Part shown: positions 22,045 to 32,300 of the stretch, in pieces | Layout: every line of letters begins with the position of its first letter | Position numbering within the stretch: position 1 is the first letter of the stretch | Virus record (IMG/VR): IMGVR_UViG_3300021142_000066 | Span: 1 to 42,492 of that record | Length of the DNA stretch: 42,492 bases | Direction: 5' to 3' (one strand) | Source of the DNA: a virus | Notes under the pieces: generated by a model | Seen by the model: only the letters and a program-made list of their open reading frames with translations | What the model was told of the DNA's origin: nothing | Database searches by the model: none | Translations under genes and position numbers: made by a program

Positions 22045-22560
22045 TTAATATGCTACTTTAATAGCATTAAGTCTGTTAATCCATCCTGCATAATCCTGCT
22101 CGGTTTTTGCAGGGTTTATCTTTTTTAAGTCGTCAAACCTTCTTAGGCGATAACCGTACAATTTACAATAAAGTTCAAAAGGATACATTAAGTTTATTGC
22201 TGTTATAGTTTTACTTCCAAACATTCCATCTATATCATGTCCTTTAAAACCAACTATCTCCTGAACAGCATCAGCAATAAGCACTGGCCCATTAAGTAAT
22301 CCAGCGTCAACTATAAACATTGCGAGATTTTGGTTTTTAATATCGTCTGCTTTAAAAAAGTCCCAGTATAACTTTTTTAATATTTGCATTGCTTGCTGAG
22401 GTTGCAAATCTTTAAGAGTTTGAACATCATATCCAAGTCCAAACTCTTTAATATCATTCATTACCAAGCCAAACTTTGTTGGCTCGTCTCCTGGAACATT
22501 CTCGAAAACAACACCTTCAAGTTTATTTTCAATAGGCCAATATATATTAAAGTCTGCCAT
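22045..22560 (-). CDS. Endolysin, GH108-like muramidase with peptidoglycan-binding domain
   Basis: A 171-residue lysozyme-like protein. The N-terminal LEGVVFENVPGDEPTKFGLV corresponds to the EGG...DPGG.T.YGI signature of GH108 N-acetylmuramidases; Glu15 is the likely catalytic residue, although the second Gly of EGG is replaced by Val. The C-terminal part with GHDIDGMFGSKTITAINLM matches the peptidoglycan-binding domain that normally follows in this family. No signal peptide, so release needs a holin. It is last in the lysis cassette. Confidence 0.82.
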   Translation of the reverse strand: MADFNIYWPIENKLEGVVFENVPGDEPTKFGLVMNDIKEFGLGYDVQTLKDLQPQQAMQILKKLYWDFFKADDIKNQNLAMFIVDAGLLNGPVLIADAVQEIVGFKGHDIDGMFGSKTITAINLMYPFELYCKLYGYRLRRFDDLKKINPAKTEQDYAGWINRLNAIKVAY

Positions 22561-23111
22561 TAGAATAGTTTTTTAATTTTAGCGTATGCGATACCAGCAG
22601 CAATCAAAGCAAGGATTATCCACAAATAAAAAGGAATTGATACTTTGTCTTTTACTTTGCTTTTTACACTCTCGTCTTTTTTAACGCGAGTAGTATCGTT
22701 TTTTTGAAGTTGTTTTTGACTATCTATAAATCGTATAAGCTTTTGATAATCGCTATCGCTTTCATTAAACTTCTTATCGTATGCCTGTTTTGAATAAGCG
22801 TTAACAGATAGTACGCGCCTTCCTCCTGGATTAAAAGTAATCTTTCCAGAGTCAACACTAAATGTAAAAGCTCCAGTTACAGGAAAAGACGAGTCGAATT
22901 TTACTATTACACCCTCGTTATTAGATGTAAACGAGTCTGTTTGCAACGAATGTTTCGTAAAATCTAAGGAGTCTATGTAAACTTTGCTCTCTGAAGAATT
23001 TATTTCATGCACAATTGAAGTACTGTCAGTTTTAATAACAGACTTTTGTAAATTCAATTTTGTACTTGTGCATGAAGCAAGTACAAAAAGTATTGGTAAT
23101 AAGTATTTCAT
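22560..23111 (-). CDS. Unimolecular spanin (lipoprotein with C-terminal membrane anchor)
   Basis: With the ATG at 23111 the protein has 183 residues and begins with a lipoprotein signal, MKYLLPILFVLASC, lipobox Cys14. The earlier start in the same frame is rejected because it overlaps the upstream gene by 65 bases and hides the signal. The middle is beta-rich and periplasmic in character, then a charged Lys/Asp stretch, and the C terminus is a membrane segment (IPFYLWIILALIAAGIAYA). An outer-membrane lipid anchor plus an inner-membrane segment in one chain is the u-spanin layout, used to fuse the two membranes in the last step of Gram-negative lysis. Confidence 0.8.
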   Translation of the reverse strand: MKYLLPILFVLASCTSTKLNLQKSVIKTDSTSIVHEINSSESKVYIDSLDFTKHSLQTDSFTSNNEGVIVKFDSSFPVTGAFTFSVDSGKITFNPGGRRVLSVNAYSKQAYDKKFNESDSDYQKLIRFIDSQKQLQKNDTTRVKKDESVKSKVKDKVSIPFYLWIILALIAAGIAYAKIKKLF

Positions 23112-23112
23112 A

Positions 23113-23379
23113 TTAGTTTGCATTTTTTTGGTCAGGAGTTTGTTGAGCTGTTGAGTCTTTTGTACCCAATTTTTCAACTGTCTTAAGTCCGAACAGGCCG
23201 CATATTATGGCTACATCGCTGTAAATCCATAACTCTCCAAACTGTCTGACTTTCCACAAAATAATAAACCCGAAGAGCTGGAAGCAAATTATGCAAATAA
23301 ACCCACTTAGTCTATTTACGCTTCCTGTTCCATTTGCTTCTGATAAAGCACTTTTAAAGTAAGAAAAAACTTTGTTCAT
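23113..23379 (-). CDS. Small membrane protein, candidate holin
   Basis: An 88-residue protein with two hydrophobic segments (SGFICIICFQLFGFIILW and WIYSDVAIICGLFGL) joined by a short charged turn and followed by a charged, Gln-rich tail. Size, topology and position directly before the spanin and endolysin support a holin that opens the inner membrane. Sequence family not recognised. Confidence 0.7.
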   Translation of the reverse strand: MNKVFSYFKSALSEANGTGSVNRLSGFICIICFQLFGFIILWKVRQFGELWIYSDVAIICGLFGLKTVEKLGTKDSTAQQTPDQKNAN

Positions 23380-23380
23380 A

Positions 23381-23671
23381 TTATTTAGTTTTTAGTTCCA
23401 GGTCGTCAATCCTTTTATTTGTGGAAAGCAAATCTGCATCAGTTTCCTTGTTTTTGTTTCCCTGCTCACCCTTAAACTCGTAATAACTTTTTGTTATATT
23501 ATTAATCTGTTCAGAGTTTACAAGCATTTGAGCATGATCTGCTCTCTGTTGTTTTATTCCATCCATAATATCATCAAGTCTTCCTTTTATAAGAAAACCA
23601 ATAACTGATAAAAGTAATGGAGTTAGCCAGGTTCCTATTAACTTTAGCAAGTTTGTGTTAGATGTTGACAT
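23381..23671 (-). CDS. Membrane-anchored coiled-coil protein in the lysis cassette
   Basis: A 96-residue protein with one N-terminal membrane segment (LLKLIGTWLTPLLLSVIGFL) and a long charged coiled-coil tail. This resembles small hemolysin XhlA-like or antiholin-type proteins, which sit beside holins. It could modulate holin timing. First gene of the lysis group. Confidence 0.6.
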   Translation of the reverse strand: MSTSNTNLLKLIGTWLTPLLLSVIGFLIKGRLDDIMDGIKQQRADHAQMLVNSEQINNITKSYYEFKGEQGNKNKETDADLLSTNKRIDDLELKTK

Positions 23672-23698
23672 TTTAATAGTTTTATTGCTTTAAGAAAT

Positions 23699-23738
23699 TA
23701 CGACCTGTCAAAATTCTACTTTGGTTACTTTGGTCGTA
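23699..23738. repeat. 7-bp inverted repeat with inner stem in the gap before the lysis genes
   Basis: TACGACC at 23699-23705 and GGTCGTA at 23732-23738, with a weaker inner stem CAAA/TTTG. It lies between the leucine-rich protein gene and the lysis cassette. It lacks a TTCRA loop and is not one of the tRNA-like elements; it may be a transcription or processing signal. Confidence 0.4.
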
Positions 23739-23762
23739 CTGCTTTGCGTTTAGTTGAAAAGG

Positions 23763-24449
23763 TTACAAAGTTACTGTTACACCCGCACCGGTTAAGTAAA
23801 GGTAATCGGCGTTACTTGTCCCGCCTGTTGGGGCAGCTGTGCCAGTTAAATAAACGGTGGTTAGTGGCGCGTTTGCTTGTTTCGCTGTTTTTAATGAACT
23901 CAAAATAGCATTCGTAGTTGCTGTCGTAATTCCCGAACAGGTTACGTGGTATGTTTTTAAACGTGTCAGACCGCCTAAATTAGCTACATCATTTATTCCA
24001 TACGTTGCGCTACCCGTAATCGTAACGTTTGCGAGATTCGGGCAGTTAGAAAGGGTAACAAGTATAAAAGGTGTACGGGCAGAAGATACGTTCATTTTTA
24101 AGTCAGTCAACGCCGTTAGCTTTCCAACGTTCCCCGAAAAAACGCTGCTTATGGTATTGTTGGATATTAGGCTGTTTAGGGCCGTAAAATTGTCTATCCT
24201 GAAATTGTCTTGGCTTTGTATACCACCGGTTGCGGCCGGCAATGTCAGGCTTAATAGCCCTGCCGAAAATAAGTTAAGCCCTAAAAAATCAGAGTCCTTT
24301 GTTACGTTGCTCATGTCGAGCGTGGTCGGGAATACTGCATCTGTGGCACCAGTGCCGTCTACCTTTACCTGTGTAAATAGATACGGGCTCATTAGTGCGT
24401 TCAAGTTCGCTATTTTGTTAAGTATTAGCGCGTTGTCTGTTAGTGTCAT
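23763..24449 (-). CDS. Leucine-rich repeat-like protein, probable tail-associated
   Basis: A 228-residue protein with irregular leucine-rich repeats: VGKLTALTDLKMNV, LVTLSNCPNLANVTITG, LGGLTRLKTYHVTC, each about 22-25 residues. Such repeats resemble BspA-type surface-binding proteins. No signal peptide. Located after the SGNH esterase with only two bases between them, so it is likely part of the receptor-binding apparatus. GC-richer than the lysis genes, like the rest of the 23.76-26.9 kb island. Confidence 0.65.
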   Translation of the reverse strand: MTLTDNALILNKIANLNALMSPYLFTQVKVDGTGATDAVFPTTLDMSNVTKDSDFLGLNLFSAGLLSLTLPAATGGIQSQDNFRIDNFTALNSLISNNTISSVFSGNVGKLTALTDLKMNVSSARTPFILVTLSNCPNLANVTITGSATYGINDVANLGGLTRLKTYHVTCSGITTATTNAILSSLKTAKQANAPLTTVYLTGTAAPTGGTSNADYLYLTGAGVTVTL

Positions 24450-24451
24450 AA

Positions 24452-25450
24452 TTATATAGTTGTTAAGTAATATCCTTCTAATTCTGCCAATAATTGCATG
24501 GGTATATCCGTGCCGTTTTTAAATGGGTGTACCCCGTCTGCACAGTTATACCTTAGTATTGGCATGTCTGTTGTAGTGTCGGGAATAGGAGCGGTTGAAG
24601 TATACAGGCTGTACGGTAATGTACTATACAATGCCTGTGTGTTGGGCATCTTTATCGTATAACTCCATCCTGTTTTTTCCCATAGCTTGAATATGGGTAA
24701 GTTCCATAATGTTGCAACGTTCGTTTGTGCTTGTGCTACATACGGCTGGTATAGGTTTTCAAAGTGTCCCGAAAACGCTATCCTTACAGTCGGGTTAACC
24801 TTCAGTATTTCATTAATCAGAAATCCGCAAGCCCCTATAAAAGTGGTTTTGTCGTATATGTTAGACGGCGTTGCGATAAAATTTGCATCACTGTACCCTG
24901 CTGCATTCCAGTTGCTATAATCATTTACCCCGTGGTCTATAACCACAAGAGAAGCCGCTGTTCCGCCCGTGCCATCAACATAGGGAATAATCCGGGATTG
25001 GTAAGAAGCCCCTAATATAGTGGCCTGGTCGCTAGCTGATAAAGTTGTTGGCTTCGTACTTCCCGTAAGCGCTGTGCTTATTGTTGCCCAATTATCAATA
25101 ATGTACTGCTTTTCAACTGTTGTGTGTGTCAATGCCCACGCATACGAACTCCAAAACATACCAGCCCCGTTGCTTGGTGCCGCCATTATCATGCTGCTAC
25201 TTACCGCCTCATTATAACAGCTTGCCCCGTGTTGTGCGCAAGCATCATTCGGGTACTGCGTTACAGTAGCCGTACTTGGTAAGTAAGTTTTGTAAAAATC
25301 CCCAAGCGGTATAGAAGTGCCACACCACAAAATGTATTTGCCATTAAATTGAGAAGTTGGATATTTTAGCGACACCGTTGCAGCTTTTGCCGCACTTGCT
25401 TTTAAAAAGCCCAACACGCCTATATTAGTATCATCAGGAGTATATGCCAT
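24452..25450 (-). CDS. SGNH/GDSL hydrolase, tail-associated esterase
   Basis: A 332-residue hydrolase with the SGNH blocks: LWCGTSIPLGD with nucleophile Ser46, VIDHGVNDY with GVND at 174-177, and CADGVHPF with Asp305 and His308. These enzymes deacetylate or de-esterify surface polysaccharides; in a phage tail region the role is removing ester groups from capsule or lipopolysaccharide during adsorption. No signal peptide. It follows the fibre gene by nine bases and shares its GC-rich composition, which suggests transfer as a receptor-binding cassette. Confidence 0.82.
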   Translation of the reverse strand: MAYTPDDTNIGVLGFLKASAAKAATVSLKYPTSQFNGKYILWCGTSIPLGDFYKTYLPSTATVTQYPNDACAQHGASCYNEAVSSSMIMAAPSNGAGMFWSSYAWALTHTTVEKQYIIDNWATISTALTGSTKPTTLSASDQATILGASYQSRIIPYVDGTGGTAASLVVIDHGVNDYSNWNAAGYSDANFIATPSNIYDKTTFIGACGFLINEILKVNPTVRIAFSGHFENLYQPYVAQAQTNVATLWNLPIFKLWEKTGWSYTIKMPNTQALYSTLPYSLYTSTAPIPDTTTDMPILRYNCADGVHPFKNGTDIPMQLLAELEGYYLTTI

Positions 25451-25459
25451 ATAATTTGT

Positions 25460-27805
25460 TTATTGAATGTCCCAGGTTGTTCCATCATTGATAAGAGTAT
25501 AAGCCGTACCCGCATTGATTGCAAATGTGCTTACCGCCGAGCTTCCGTATATATCATTGCCACCCGCATTGCTGTTAAGTGTTATCGTGCCGCTTCCTTT
25601 GCTTTTAATGAAAAAGAAATATCCAGTATTCCCCGACACGGGAGGTAGTGTCCATGTGCTATTGGTGCCGGTAAAAACCAAATTAGAAGCCGTTACCGAC
25701 ATGGTATAAGTTGATGCACTAATTATGGTGGGGGTGATATTAAACGAGCCTGTTGATGTAAGCGAAGGGGTTGTTGCAGATGTTGCCACATTCAATGTGC
25801 CGTCTATCTTGCTTGCCGCGCTGCTGCCCGCCACATGCAATGCGTATATACTTGCACCTGAATACGAACCTGAAAAAGCACCATTGATATACAGTGTTGG
25901 TATTTCCCCCACCGCTGCGCCACCGTTTGTAATTGTTGGGATAGGGTTTATTACATGCTCTGCTAATACTTGATGCGTACCTGTAGAGTTAGTTGTTACA
26001 GGACCTCCGGCTGTTTCCCAATTTGCATAGCTATTATTTGCAGGTACGGTAAAAGTTACAGCGGCGTTTCCTAACACTCTGTAAGTAATTTGTGAGGCCC
26101 CACCAAACAAAGCACTACCGGAACCTGTATTTGTCGAGCCGTTACCGCCGCTTGCGTGGAAGTTTGTTGAGGTAAACCCCGTGGCCGTAGCCATGCCACC
26201 CGTGAACGCATGAAGCCCCGTCCAAGTTGGTGTTATTGCTTGTGATATAGCAGGAGCCGCATCGGAGCGCATAAATGTTGTTGCAGAGCCGTTTACGGCA
26301 GTGAGACCAACACTCGAGCTTGGATTAGCTGCCACTGTATAGGCTGGTGTTGCCCAAGTGCCATCACCACGCCAAAATGTTGTAGAGCTTGCACTTGTAC
26401 CGCTGTTTAAGTTCGTTACAGGCATATTACCTATGCCGAATACTCCTGAAGTGTTATTGTATGTCAATGGGCTTGATGCAGATAAAGAAGTAAGGCTTAT
26501 TTTGCTTGCGACATCCGCACTATCTGCCAGTGTGTAGTTTTTATCTTGAAACTGAAATGTACGTGATGCAGTTAAATGTCCTTTGGCAAAACTTGCGGCA
26601 AAACCGTTACTACCAACGATGCTAAAAACCCCGGTTGCGTTTGCAAAAGCATAATTATGGCCAGATGGTGGTGTTGGGCTTGAAGATTGAGAAGGTAAAT
26701 CAATATACCCCGTTCCTCCGGTTCCTGTTATAGCAATTTGGCTAAATGAGTTGTTACCTGTAAATGCATTATTGGCGGATAGTATACTGTCCCGTAAAAA
26801 GTAGGTGAATAATTTTGTTGCCAACCCCCATTGGCTTGTATCTGCTTTTATTGTCCCGGTTGTTGTTATAGGGCCGCCCGTAATCCCATAGCCTGTTGCG
26901 ACATTATAAACAGTCCCAGCACCGCCAGCACTTGCTATATCAGATGCTTTTACAAAAGTTATTTTATGTGTTACAGAATCTAATACAACAACTCCTAATC
27001 CTGTTGGTATGCTATACGTTGCTCCAATATGAACATTGTTTTTTCCAAGTCCTATATTAATGCCGGTATCAGTTAGTATTAATTGCTCTTTAATTGTATC
27101 GTGTATAGGGTCTCCATAATTAAATGATATAAAATTAGTATCAGCAGCAACCCATGTTCCTTTTATTCTATTAGGAGATACTTTTGATACATAACTTCTT
27201 AATTGTATTTGATGGTAGTTTTTAGGAACGAAATCTAATTCATAAGTTGTATCGTTACCGTGAATACTATGGTCATAAACAAAACCACTTGTACTTACAA
27301 GCGCAGCGTCAGAACTGTCTGCTCCATGAGATATAACATTCTCCATAACAGGATAACCAGCGTCTCCCATTATAGATGTAGTGCTGTCATGTATATTATA
27401 AGTAAAATAAGTATTTCCGTTAAGCATTATAGTATGAGAAGATAGTAATGAACTTCCGTTATTTAAAACAGTTTCAAAATCAATAAGTGCTTTTAACGCA
27501 GCAAGGCTATCATTTAATTGAGAATGAGTAACATATCCTGACAGGCTGTCAAGCTGTTTACTTAAGTTATGATATACTCCACTAGAGTAGTATATTAAAC
27601 TATCATGGTAAACGAATATCTGTGGAGTAGTATCAATTGTATTAAGATATAGACTATCTCTTCTTGGTACATGCTGAACAAGCCAAGCTTTTATACGGTT
27701 AAAATTGTTTCCGTAAGTAGTTGGAGGATTTGGAGAATAAATTTGAGAAAATGCACTTCCACAAATAAAAAGTATAACGATTAGTGGTACGAGTTTTTTA
27801 TACAT
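25460..27805 (-). CDS. Tail fibre with N-terminal signal peptide
   Basis: A 781-residue fibre. Residues 1-21 are a Sec signal peptide (MYKKLVPLIVILFICGSAFS), unusual for a virion protein. The rest is a repetitive Ser/Thr/Gly-rich beta protein, including GYGITGGPITTTGTIKAD at about 300-320, typical of trimeric fibres in Bacteroidota phages. Base composition changes within the gene near 26.9 kb: the 5' 290 codons are A+T-rich like the phage, the 3' part is GC-rich. This is the expected result of receptor-binding-domain exchange. It overlaps the collar protein gene by 8 bases. Confidence 0.78.
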   Translation of the reverse strand: MYKKLVPLIVILFICGSAFSQIYSPNPPTTYGNNFNRIKAWLVQHVPRRDSLYLNTIDTTPQIFVYHDSLIYYSSGVYHNLSKQLDSLSGYVTHSQLNDSLAALKALIDFETVLNNGSSLLSSHTIMLNGNTYFTYNIHDSTTSIMGDAGYPVMENVISHGADSSDAALVSTSGFVYDHSIHGNDTTYELDFVPKNYHQIQLRSYVSKVSPNRIKGTWVAADTNFISFNYGDPIHDTIKEQLILTDTGINIGLGKNNVHIGATYSIPTGLGVVVLDSVTHKITFVKASDIASAGGAGTVYNVATGYGITGGPITTTGTIKADTSQWGLATKLFTYFLRDSILSANNAFTGNNSFSQIAITGTGGTGYIDLPSQSSSPTPPSGHNYAFANATGVFSIVGSNGFAASFAKGHLTASRTFQFQDKNYTLADSADVASKISLTSLSASSPLTYNNTSGVFGIGNMPVTNLNSGTSASSTTFWRGDGTWATPAYTVAANPSSSVGLTAVNGSATTFMRSDAAPAISQAITPTWTGLHAFTGGMATATGFTSTNFHASGGNGSTNTGSGSALFGGASQITYRVLGNAAVTFTVPANNSYANWETAGGPVTTNSTGTHQVLAEHVINPIPTITNGGAAVGEIPTLYINGAFSGSYSGASIYALHVAGSSAASKIDGTLNVATSATTPSLTSTGSFNITPTIISASTYTMSVTASNLVFTGTNSTWTLPPVSGNTGYFFFIKSKGSGTITLNSNAGGNDIYGSSAVSTFAINAGTAYTLINDGTTWDIQ

Positions 27806-29231
27806 AAAAATAACGATTTACGCTTACGTTTTTTGGCCTTGTTTCTGTATCTCCATCAGAAGATGTTCTCATTGTTGCATCTGGATTAGTAGAGCCGCCA
27901 AAGCTATCACCTCCTCCTCCAGAATATCTTCTGTTTCCTGTTTGCCTACTAAAAAATGAAGGTATTCCAGGTATTGCTCCAGCTCCATGAGTTGTGTGGT
28001 CATGCGCCTTTAAAGCATCAAGTTGATAGTCTCCTGATGCACCTGTTGAAGATGTGTTCTTTTGAAATAATCCTCTTCTGTCAGGAACTCTAAACTTATT
28101 TACATTTGATGGGTCTGATGAGTTTGCTAACGAAAACAGGTATTTATTATTACCAGTACTCCATGAGTCGTAATCGCAAACCTGTCCAATTGGCAAGTTT
28201 AATACATACTCGTTGTACAGTCTGCCGTACTGTGTATTTAAAAGTATAGAACCATCAGCAGCAATAACGTTCCATGAAGAAGTATCATCTAATCCAACTT
28301 CTCTTCCAACTGTTTTGAAGTTTCCATCGTAGTTAAAAACTCTCCACTCGTAAACATTATCAGCTCTCTTGAACTTATAAATAGTTAAAAATTCGTTAGG
28401 AAGTATATAAATATTTCCTCGAAGAAAGTTTATAACATCGGTTCCTGTCTTTACAACAGAAACGCATTTCATTGCTTCGTCTGAAGGAGCAGCAGGAACA
28501 GGATTTCCAACCTCTATCATCAATACCCTTCCGGTTACAACAGTAGTTATATCAGGAAGTGTAATAGTAAGAGTTGACGAAGCTGGTTCAACTATTATTT
28601 TTGCGCCAAAATCAGCAACTACTACAGTATAGTCAGCTGTTATTAATTTACAAGAAAAATCAATAACTGTTGGTAACGAGCCTCCCATAGGATTATCTAT
28701 AGGATTGAATATAACACAGTAATCCTGATTTGGTTGAAACTTATCATTTGCCTGAATTAGAATAAAAGTTCCTGTTGTTTCATCATAAGTATAGTCTTCG
28801 TCCAAAACTAATGGGGCCCTTCCTCCAACTTCAAATAAATCAAAAGTCCATCCAATATAATTTGGCTTTACAGGAGTTCCTGTACCGTCAAAAACAAAAG
28901 TGTTTGTTCCTGAAACAAGTCCTGGAGTTGTATCAACTTTTAGAAATTCAGATTTACGAGTAAGTGTTCCGTCTATATTTCCAGGTACAACATCAAAACT
29001 AGCAAGGTTATTTATAGGGTTTCCGTCTCCGTCAATCTCGTTTAGCTGAAAATTATAGTTTGCTCTTGGCAATCCTAAAAAATTCCAGTATCTTGATGGA
29101 TGCCCAGAAGTTGAGTCAATTATAGAAGCAACAACAGCTAATGGGTCAGCCTCGTTATATATGGTTGCTTCTATCCTATTTATTATTTGAGGATAAGCAG
29201 AACTTTGCGCATTAAGTGTAAGTGTTGCCAT
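27798..29231 (-). CDS. Tail collar domain fibre protein
   Basis: A 477-residue structural protein. The C terminus has the phage tail collar signature: KFRVPDRRGLFQKNTSSTG, then LDALKAHDHTTH, and the closing ETRPKNVSVNRYFYV. The N-terminal 180 residues look like a beta-sandwich attachment domain. It is the first gene after a promoter candidate and half-parS pair at 29267-29315, so fibre expression may be controlled separately from the tail genes. Confidence 0.85.
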   Translation of the reverse strand: MATLTLNAQSSAYPQIINRIEATIYNEADPLAVVASIIDSTSGHPSRYWNFLGLPRANYNFQLNEIDGDGNPINNLASFDVVPGNIDGTLTRKSEFLKVDTTPGLVSGTNTFVFDGTGTPVKPNYIGWTFDLFEVGGRAPLVLDEDYTYDETTGTFILIQANDKFQPNQDYCVIFNPIDNPMGGSLPTVIDFSCKLITADYTVVVADFGAKIIVEPASSTLTITLPDITTVVTGRVLMIEVGNPVPAAPSDEAMKCVSVVKTGTDVINFLRGNIYILPNEFLTIYKFKRADNVYEWRVFNYDGNFKTVGREVGLDDTSSWNVIAADGSILLNTQYGRLYNEYVLNLPIGQVCDYDSWSTGNNKYLFSLANSSDPSNVNKFRVPDRRGLFQKNTSSTGASGDYQLDALKAHDHTTHGAGAIPGIPSFFSRQTGNRRYSGGGGDSFGGSTNPDATMRTSSDGDTETRPKNVSVNRYFYV

Positions 29232-29266
29232 TATCGTATAAATTTAAACCGTTTATTTATATGTAC

Positions 29267-29315
29267 CAAATATATTTAAGTGGTGTTCCACGGCCAATTT
29301 TGGGCTGTTTCACGG
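29267..29315 (-). promoter_or_regulatory. Candidate fibre promoter with embedded half-parS motifs
   Basis: Minus strand: TTG, then 20 bases, then TATATTTG (29274-29267), a good Bacteroidota-type promoter 36 bases before the collar gene. Plus-strand TGTTCCACGG (29284-29293) lies in the spacer between the two boxes, and TGTTTCACGG (29306-29315) lies 22 bases further upstream. Two half-sites two helical turns apart, one inside the promoter, look like an operator. Confidence 0.6.
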
Positions 29316-29375
29316 CGTTAAATACAATTCGTGTACATATACATTGTTTACATACACATGCCCGTAATTCGTCCA

Positions 29376-32300
29376 TTATTCCAATGTGATATTAATCAAA
29401 CTTCCTGGCTTGCCGCCAAAAGCTACTGCATCTGCAACTATAGTTATTCCTCCTGTTATAGCGCCTGGGGCAGCAGCAAAAACATTACCTTGATTATTGA
29501 TAGATAAAAGCATAGCAACTTTAAAATAATACATTGGGAAACCTGAAACATCATCAGAAGATGAAAGTTTATCATCTTGACTCATAACGTATTGCTGGCC
29601 TTCCACAAAAAGATTATCGAGTTGTAACGCCTCTGTAATTTTAAGATATAAATAATCTGGCATACCTGCAGCATCACCAAAGTATATATCACGTTTTCTT
29701 GCAGCAACAGAATAAAGCAATTGGCTATTTCCAAGTTCATCTACATAAGTAATAAACGTTGGGTTTGGCTGAAGTTTTGCAACAAGCCCCTCTGTTCTGA
29801 ATATAGACTTTATTCCAGTACTAAAAAAGAAGCCTGTTTTATTAATAGAATTAAAAGCCTCTACTAATATTGTCTTTGGCCATTTATCCCTTGTTTCAAT
29901 TCTTTCTGATATAGCAACTGGATTTCCAGCTGATTTAACAACAAAGAAGTATTGGTCTTCTGGATATATACTTAAATCTACAGATACCTCAAAAACAATA
30001 TCTGGTATTGGAATTGGAGCTGGAGTAACCGGAAGATAGTTAAACGTATCAACCAAAGAACCATCTAAACACTTGTATAAGCAAAGTGTTAAATCATTTA
30101 CTCCATTTGCTATTATCTGGTCAACAATAGGGTCTGTGCGCTGAAACTTTTGTATGTACATTGGATTAACAACCCAAGGCTCATTCCTGTTGTTAAACCA
30201 GTCTTCATATAACTCCTTATTGTTATACTTTTCATCTTGTGTAAAATCATAATCCACAAAATGTAAAGAATTGTAGTCGCTGTGGTAAAATGAATTTTTC
30301 ATAAGATTTATGTTTATGCCATTTTTATAAGCATTAAGTAAACTGTTATAACTTGTTTTTGGGGATAATAGCAATTTCCAATTTTGAACATCGTCAGTTA
30401 TATTTGCCATACTCATACTTCCTATTGGTAAACAATAAAAAGTAGTTCCTCTAAAATCAAACACAACTAATCCACCTTTTGAAAAGTTATAAAGTATTTG
30501 GTTAAAGTTTAAAGGAACACGAGTTTTAAATGTTGCATATTCAAGCATAAACAACGGGTCTCCAAGTTCTGATTGATTTATACTTGCGCGTTCAGAAATT
30601 GTTACTCCGTTTAATGTTGTTACTTGATTAGGGTTTTTGCTTGCAGTCTGAAATTGAATTACTCCATTTTTCTGCTGCTGCATTATTGAAGACAGAAAAG
30701 GGTAACGAGCCATTAAAGCTCTTTTTGGCGATAGCGTAGTGTTAAAAACTGTATTATCAGTTACACCAGTAATTGAAGAATATTCAGGCCTATTAAGTTT
30801 ATATCCTACAATATTAATTGAAACGTTTTCTACTTGTAGAGACGTTGATAGTATATGCAATCCATCCGATATAGGAGCCATAACAACAGTAGCAAGCGAT
30901 ATAGGGTCTATATAAGTTGTTGGAACAACCTGTAGACTCCAGTCTCCGTTTGCGTCAACATAGCAATCTCCAAGTGATTTATATGTTATGTAATCAAGCC
31001 AAACGTTTACCAGTGTTCCAGGTACACCAACACCTTTTATCAAAGGAAGATTATTAACCTCTTGAAATCCTTGAGAAAAAGATGTTATTAATGGATATTC
31101 TGTATAAGCTTGAACATTAAAAGTAGAAACTACCCCGTTTACATCAATAGTATGGTTTCCGTTGATAAGAACAGGAGCTTGTGTTTTCCACAAACAAGAG
31201 CCATCTGCGAAACGTGTTTCTATAGTTACTCCGTCAATTTTTATTACCAACGAAGTTCCTTGCTGAGCAATACCTCTTATTAACGGCTCGTTATCATACA
31301 AACTTTGATTGTTTGATGGATAAGTAACTATTATAGGACACGTTTGAGTTGTATCAATAGTAACAGTAATTGTACTTTTTGGGTCTGCTTCTGTTCCATA
31401 CGTTACATCTATTATATGAATACCAGTTGCTATTCCTGGGTCATAAGAAGACAAAGCTGTTGAAAAATCGTAACTCCATGAACCATCAGAACCTGCAGTA
31501 GTACTTCCATCTAATACAGAGTCGTAATAAACATTGACAGTATTTCCAGGTATGCAAACACCTTCAAGTCTTGGTTTATTATAATTTATTATAGCATTAT
31601 TTGAAGGGTATCTTATTAATGGCTCAAGCGGTTCGGAGTTTATTGTTACGTCAACAAAGTTTTCAATTTCAGTTTGAGCCATTTCTGTCTCATCTGAAAT
31701 ATCTACCATATAAACACTTGTATCACCACTGTTATCTTGGGTTGATTGTCCCTGATAGTCAATACGCAAAAACTCTATATCATAGCATCCTTGGCGATAC
31801 TTTGGTACAACAGACATTTTCTTATCAACACTTATAACAGGAAGCGAAAACTTATTAGTAGAATTTACTTCCAATATACCTGAAGGGTGCCTATAATCTT
31901 GGTTTGGAGAGCCAATATCAATTGAATTATACTCAAACTCTGTAGCGTTTTCCAATTCCAAGTCTGAAACTTCGCCTAAATAAAACAGTACGGTTTGCTG
32001 AGTATATATATCTTTTGCAGGCTCAATCCATAGCTCTCCGTTTATTACACGAAGAGCAAGAAATAACGAAGCGTCATAAGATTTAAAAAAGTCATTAAAC
32101 GTAGTTGCTATATAAGCGTTTGGCTGGTTTCTTATAGAAGAACCAGGCAATGCAACAATATTATTGTTTGTGGAAAAGTAATTTGAATTTATGCTATATC
32201 TACCAAGCGTTGCCTTGTTAACAATTTCCTGTAATAAATCCAATGGCCTAAGAGCATAAGCTATTGAAGGTTGAGCTTTTGTTTTAACAACCATGCTAAA

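Noticed and set aside
23699-23738. Fourth tRNA-like minihelix
   Set aside because: It has a 7-bp outer stem but no TTCRA loop, and the spacing of the parts is wrong.
23857-26000. Long plus-strand frames opposite the leucine-rich, SGNH and fibre genes
   Set aside because: They are shadows that arise from GC-rich codon use; the minus frames carry complete motifs.
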